Shown here in pieces: positions 58,504-64,000 of a DNA stretch of 64,000 nucleotides. Source of the stretch: Prunus persica (Eukaryota > Streptophyta > Magnoliopsida > Rosales > Rosaceae); assembly GCF_000346465.2 (NCBI RefSeq), contig NC_034011.1:7656611-7720610 (forward strand), written 5' to 3'. Position numbers and translations under genes: made by a program. Under the pieces are notes generated by a model. It searched no databases and was not told the origin of the DNA. It saw only the letters and a list, made by a program, of their open reading frames with translations. The stretch's first letter is position 1, and every line of letters begins with the position of its first letter.

Positions 58504-60461
58504 TTATTTCCAGGATGATGTGCTTGAACGGCTCCTTTGGCTATCATATCCAGATTGTGGTCCACTCATGACATCCTAAAGAAAATCAAATGTGAGTTTT
58601 AGGAAAACATGAAAACAAAGAAGCAAAACACGAACCAACAAAAGATGTGAAGATTTAGAGGTCAGTCTAGCATGAACATTTTGGGATGTTATGCAGTTCC
58701 TTGCAACTTACTTGTATTGAGGTATTCGAGCGTTGTCTCGGGGAGAATGCTCCACCAGCACCATTCATGACACAATTCAAGCTCTCGTCTGCAAGTGCTC
58801 TCAATCTGTTAAGTTCAGATAGCACAACCTTGGCAAGATCCGGTCTGTCTTTTCGCCTCATTTCAGCGCACTGTAAACACAGCTTGGCAAACTTCAAGGC
58901 TTCCTCAACAGGCCAATCAGGAACTGCAGGGTCAAGCATCTCAGCGAAAGTCCCCATCTCAATAGCCCGTTCGACATGATGCGTCAACCCCATTGGTGGC
59001 TTGGCTGTTATTAGTTGTAGAAGCATGACCCCAAGTGAGTAAATATCAGATTTTGTTCCAAGCATACCGGTTTGCTGATACTCTGGGTCGATGTAGCAAA
59101 ATGTTCCGGCGGTTGATGTCATGTGATACTGAGTGACAGTGTCGGCTACTGATGGAGGCACAAGCCTAGCCAAACCTACATCACTGATCTTGCTCACATA
59201 GTTATGGTCTAGCAAGATGTTGCCGGGTTTTAGGTCACGGTGTACAAGGGGTTCTGGCTTGGCTTGATGAAGAAACAAAAGCCCTGTCGCAATTTCTGCA
59301 GCAATTCGGAACCTTAGCTGCCAAGGAATAACTGGGGTATTACCTCGCCGGAACAGACAATCGTCCAAGCTCCCATTAGCCATGTACTCATAGACCAAGC
59401 AACCATACTCTGGGCAAGCTCCAAGGAGGAGAACCATGTTTGGATGCCGTATGCAGCTCAATACTTCAACCTGCATTGCTAAAAACTATCAGATATATAA
59501 TCCACAACAATACATGATCAATAAAATTAAATGCCAAGCAATATTAATAAAGTAATCCTAGGATTTATAATTGGTTTTGTTTTCAAACAATATGGTCCCC
59601 ATTCTGGAAACAAATTGGATATGTTGTTTAGTGTGTTGTATATTTGAAGATGGTAGTTGAAAGTTTTATAATGTTCCATGTCACAAACCTCCTGGTTGAA
59701 CTGCGACTTTCCTTGAGCTGCATCCGGACGTAGAACTTTTATTGCCACTGGCGTGTGGTCCAGTTCACCTCTGTAAACTGGTCCATAGCCTCCTTCCCCG
59801 ATCTTGCGAGCTTGCGAGAAATCATTCGTTGCGGTCTCAATCTCCTCAATTGTGTATTTCCTGTACCTGGGATCGTATGCCCTCGATTGGAGTGCCTTCT
59901 TCTTCTCTTCGGATTCTTTAAAGGCTTTCATTTCTGCAGCCCTCCGTTTTTGTGCTTCCAATTCAGCAATCCTATGAGATACTTCGGCTGCCTCGATGGC
60001 TGCCTTACATTTGGCTTTCTCCCTCTCTACAAGCGCCAATGCAGCTTCCTCAGCATGTCTTGCCTCTTCTAACCTTTGTTCATCTTCCAATTTCCACCGG
60101 TTAAGTTCCCTTTCCTGTGATGATTTTGTCATTAGAATATGTGATTAAATAGTGTTCAAAACCCAGGTTTCTATTTATTAAATTGAATTTCTCTTTATGC
60201 TATGTGTATGGTTGCAGGACATGTAGGTTTGTCATTCACCTCTTGCTCTCAAGAAGATGACACCGAAACTTAAACAAATTCTACCCCTCAAATAAGGTTT
60301 CGCATCAGATACCTTGTGTTTTGCTGTCAGTGCTTCCTTGCAGGCCATACTGTACATCTCCATTGTTTGCTTGAGCTCTAGCTTGAGCCTCCTCATCTCA
60401 GCTTCCACATCATCCTATATTATTGCCAAAGCAAAGCAAGTATCAATACTATGAACTATAT

Positions 60462-60493
<32 letters not shown>

Positions 60494-62693
60494 GTTGTTG
60501 AGAAAATAAGTTTATAGTTACAAGTTTCCCATGCTGGGAAATTATCTTACCATGTTCTGTGATGATGACGATGATTTTCCACTTTCGATCGAGCACGATG
60601 AGATTTCGTGTTGTGGAGACCCCATATCAAAAAGCCTGTTTCTTGAGTATGATGATGTGGAGCTTCTGCTCTCCATTTCTGACCCAATTGAATGCCGAGA
60701 GGGCATCGCTACTTCCGCACCAAAATCATAGAAAGAAGGAGAAATGTGATCGATGCTTGCCCTTCCACTACTCACAAATGATATATCAGTATCAGACGAG
60801 AGCTCGTACGATTTGTCCATTGAAGCTCTTCCTCTTGTGAATGGTGACCTGGATATCATTTTTATTGGGTTAGCCCCTCTTATGATTTTACTCACACATC
60901 CTCTTTTTTAGCATCATATAGAGTTGTTCACACAAACATATAGGCTTAGAAAACTTTTAGCATCTAGAGTTTGCCAAGGAGGGCGGGGAGTATCTACTTA
61001 TCTTTTTAAAAGAGTTAACGCATCGATCCAATCACGAATAAATTCTCAACTATTTCTTTTTTGGTCACAACGTTCGTGTTTTATTAAAGGACAAACTGTC
61101 GATTTGACACTGATAAGGTGTCCATATGATTATCGATAACATATCGTTTCTCAAATATCTAAACCAGTTTCTCTCAATCTCTCCTAAATAATCAAATAGT
61201 AGAATTAGAGCTTACTTGATTTGAGTGTCAGCATCTGGCGGGCTACGAGCTGAATAGTACTGTGTCCTCTCCGATGCTGTATGAATCAAAGAAATTAAAC
61301 TTGAATTAGTAATAATTAGTGAAAACAAAACCATGTTATAATGATCATGAGGTGGGAAATAATTACACATGCTAGAATTACAGAAGACATGTGTATATAT
61401 ATATACCTGATGGTTTGGTTTCAGAAACAGGGGTGGGTTGGTGTTGTATCTGATTACGTGGGGCAGATTTTTGTGGTGTTGTTGTGGTAGCACATCGCAT
61501 GTACGAGACCTTTCCCCTGCCAATCACGTAAACAGAGCAAAAATCTGGTGCCCCCTTTGACACTGTGCTTGGAACGTCTGTGAGTTTGAATCTTTTGGTG
61601 CAAAAAATAAATTTAAAAAAAAAAAAGAAGAAGGAAAATTTGGGTAATTAGGATCGAATTTAGGTGCCAATTAAGATGATTATGATGAAATAATTAATTA
61701 ATTAATTAATAACCTGAAAAGGCCACTTTTTGTTGGTGTACCAAGAACCAAAATCTCAACTGAGTTAGTGACAACGTAATTGATGATTGCTTTTGGAATA
61801 TCAGTATCCTCGAGTACGACTTCATTGCATTTTATCTGTTTCAAAGATATCAGTCACAAGCAAAAAAAAAGTGTTAGACGGCCCCCTTAGGCAATAGCAT
61901 ATTGTATATATATTTTGTTACTTTTGATTGATGGATCCAGATCCTTTTGATTTCTTTTTCTGCTATGGTTTGCTTGACTTGCAATTAAATTACTTAGTTT
62001 GTGCAGTTGTATGAATTAAATTTTGTTAAATTTTTCTATATAACCATCAACAGTTTGTAACGACATAAATAATATTTCGCATTTATCAAGGGTATGTGTA
62101 AGACGCATTACATTTTGAAGAATGTGCATACTAAACATGAAAATTGTATTTCATACTCATTATATCAACCCGCATCTCAAATTCCAAGCGATTTGAAAAA
62201 TAAAACAGTCAATGTGATACTTAAACGTTGATCAACAAACATTTTTCAGAGTTTCCATTCATCTTTCTTGAGCTTATTAATCTTAAAATAAATAAATAAA
62301 ACTTTTGTGGCATTTCCCTTCCAAATATTTAGCATACGTAGTTTGGATTCCTCCTTTCCATTCTAGGTTAATAAACATGTCTCGACGAAGAAATTATGTA
62401 ATTGTAAAGTATAAAATTATACATAAAAGAAAATAATTAGATCTCACATTCTTTTTGGAGCAAAAGGAACGGTACGAAAGAAACAGGCTTTGGGCTTGAG
62501 CACCACCACCTTGGCTGTCGGCTCCTTCAGAAGAGGATGTGTGCTTAACATGCAGCAACGTGAGAGGTTGGCCTCTTGTGAGAAGATGATCAACAGCCCA
62601 TTTGATGGCATTTTCACTTCCTTTGTCCTTGTCTATGGCCACTGCCACGGACTCTTCTCTCTTCTCTCCATGCCCTCTGTTAATCCTTGCCAT
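58504..62693 (-). CDS. USP-domain receptor-like cytoplasmic kinase (RLCK-IX type), 756 aa, nine exons
   Basis: Exons (minus): 62448-62693, 61714-61835, 61407-61591, 61216-61276, 60551-60848, 60313-60414, 59689-60114, 58712-59470, 58504-58575; GT-AG borders, continuous frame. Residues 1 to about 184 are a universal-stress-protein (UspA) domain (VAVAIDKDKGSENAIKWA, VLGTP..SGLF, VYVI.RGK). A Ser-rich linker follows, then a coiled coil with many Glu/Ala/Lys (about 305-415), then a kinase: IGEGGYG (443-449), VAIK Lys464, HRDLKPGN (D559), DVG in place of DFG (577-579), IDPEY activation-segment end. The last exon encodes a short Ser-rich tail and stop, so there is no U-box, unlike the related PUB32-55 group. 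The DVG variant is usual in this family as I recall it. Expected at the plasma membrane/cytosol in stress signalling; substrate unknown. Confidence 0.94.
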
Positions 62694-62818
62694 TAATTCT
62701 TAATTAACTCTCTTAATCTCCTATAAAATATAATTAATTCAAAACTCTCCAAGTGGGCAGATTACAGATCCTGCTTACAAGAAGATGATCATATGTTTTA
62801 TGATCTCCAAGTTTTGTT

Positions 62819-62849
<31 letters not shown>

Positions 62850-63200
62850 GTGATTATTCTAGAGGCCTGCCTGGGAAACCCCTCTTTGTCTTGTCCAGAG
62901 AGAGTTGGTTTGTTTTGTCGAACAGAAGAGAAGAGAAGAAAAAATTACTTACCAAATTTCCCTAACCATGTTATCTTTTGTCTCTATTTTGAGTTAGTTC
63001 TTTTTTACGTTTAATAACAACTCTCTCTTATGTTTCTCAAATACGCATCATCGTCTGTCAGCAATACCCGCTTTCTTTGATGTGTTTGCATTGCGTGGTT
63101 ATGGAGTTCTTGACAGCAAAGCTAAACAAATTTTTGCTCCCCCAAAATTTTTAATTAAAAAAAAAAAAAATATATATATATATATATATACACGTGTTGT
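62694..63200 (-). other. Upstream region of the USP-kinase
   Basis: A (CT)n run at 62819-62844 reads (GA)n on the coding strand and is the kind of tract often found in plant leaders/promoters. A (TA)n run lies at 63171-63190. No further gene. Confidence 0.5.
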
Positions 63201-63204
63201 TTAC

Positions 63205-63620
63205 ACCATAATCAACCGAGCATATCCAACATCAAAACGACTAGTACCAAGGCAGGCACGCCTTCTTCCCTGCAGAAGGAAAACACTCTTCTGAAGTGGC
63301 AGACACTTGCCGAAGCTCCTGACTACCGAACCTAATCCCCGAGGACACGTATCACCACTATAGCAACTTGCATAAAGTCCCACATCGAAAACTCCCATTT
63401 TCACTTCCCTATAAATAGGGAATAATACCCGAGTAAAAATGGTAATTATTTTTTCACATTTACTGTTACTCTGCCAAAATTACTATATATAGCTAACTTA
63501 AGCATCAGGAGCCTTCGGCAGGCACCACACCGGTGCCTAAAGCTTGACTACTGCTTCTTTCTCCTTGCCTTCTGTAGGTTCTTCCAATTCCAAAGGTCCT
63601 CGCTTTCTTCTCTGCTGAAG
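63205..63620 (+). mobile_element. Ty3/gypsy LTR fragment
   Basis: LTR-like promoter organisation on plus: a GC-richer U3 (63240-63360) with GCAGACACTTGCCGAAGCTCC, a TATA box CTATAAATAGGGA (63409-63421), then an R region around AGCATCAGGAGCCTTCGGCAGG (63503-63524) of the Tat-type wording. Neither end was placed with confidence and no PBS is seen. Confidence 0.55.
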
Positions 63621-63639
63621 ACTCCACACTCCTCTCTAA

Positions 63640-64000
63640 GAGCATGTCCACCCCTACACCAAAACCAGGCAAAAGGCCCCCCATATGAGCCTAGAAAGCC
63701 TCCAGTGCGCGAGGAGAAGCTCGGGCAAGCGATGGGTCCCACCAATCCGGGCTAGCCCACGGAAAAAATCTGCCTGGGCTCAAGCTCGAAGGCGCTGACG
63801 TCACACTGATGTCAACAACCGTAATTTCAAATTTTTTTTTACCGTTGGCATGTGAATTTCACGTGCCAACAGTAAAAAAATTTGACTTCGCTCACCGACG
63901 TCAGCACTGACAGGGCCCAAAGGAAAAATGCCACGTGGCGCTCCCTAGGCGTTGCGATGGTTTCTTTTCCAAAAATTCGACGCCCCTTGTTGTTTTGGCA
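63640..64000. mobile_element. Tourist-like MITE, left end and interior (runs off window)
   Basis: TAA (63637-63639) is followed by GAGCATGTCCACCCC, the same GAGCATS-type terminus as the MITE at 10433. The interior contains a nearly perfect hairpin: arms at about 63826-63857 and 63858-63885 (TACCGTTGGCATGTGAA / TTCACGTGCCAACAGTA) with T and A tracts outside. The right terminus lies beyond 64000. Confidence 0.5.

Overview
This is nuclear DNA from a flowering plant. Genes are split by GT-AG introns, intergenic DNA is AT-rich, and plant transposons are dense. The protein families (CC-NB-LRR immune receptor, MAP3K, MRS2 magnesium channel, chloroplast DnaJ8, clade PP2C, USP-kinase) and the repeat types fit a rosid, most likely Rosaceae. 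The species cannot be fixed from this window. Three N runs (41055-41185, 42013-42112, 46081-47001) show it is a scaffold assembly.

Layout. 1-1750: decayed Ty3/gypsy (Tat-like) fragment, minus strand. 3218-3973: DNA transposon with a 10-bp target duplication. 4492-5515: doubly deleted NLR fossil. 6400-6975: cyclic-nucleotide-gated channel pseudogene. 8283-9380: intronless MAP3K. 9400-14850: repeat-derived DNA with a Tourist-like MITE and a possible mitochondrial insertion. 14869-17736: full-length CC-NB-LRR gene. 18137-18723: copia-type solo LTR with perfect TSD. 19240-19520: LINE RNase H fossil. 19787-20786: small single-pass membrane protein gene. 22161-22976: TIR transposon. 23892-27372: MRS2-1-type Mg2+ transporter (5 coding exons). 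29259-30373: MITE plus a 266-bp tandem duplication. 31050-32559: DnaJ8 (3 exons). 33994-34639: gypsy solo LTR. 37166-51692: a ~3.0-kb segment with the 3' end of a PP2C gene present twice in tandem; the second copy is split by a young LTR retrotransposon (40370-48816). 50107-55953: complete PP2C gene (10 coding exons). 57052-57809: two MITEs. 58504-62693: USP-domain receptor-like cytoplasmic kinase (9 exons). 63200-64000: gypsy LTR-like DNA and the start of another MITE.

The genes do not form an operon or pathway cluster, as expected in a plant. Several are signalling proteins (NLR, MAP3K, PP2C, RLCK), but adjacency alone does not show that they work together.

The most noteworthy region is 37-52 kb. 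A retrotransposon with nearly identical LTRs carries, on the strand opposite to its own transcription, an intact coiled-coil ORF (45010-45561), and no polyprotein is visible. The empty insertion site is preserved 3 kb to the left in a near-identical copy of the flank. That copy may be a real tandem duplication, or two alleles laid end to end by the assembler. A third copy of the flank, caged between N runs inside the element, is probably misplaced sequence.
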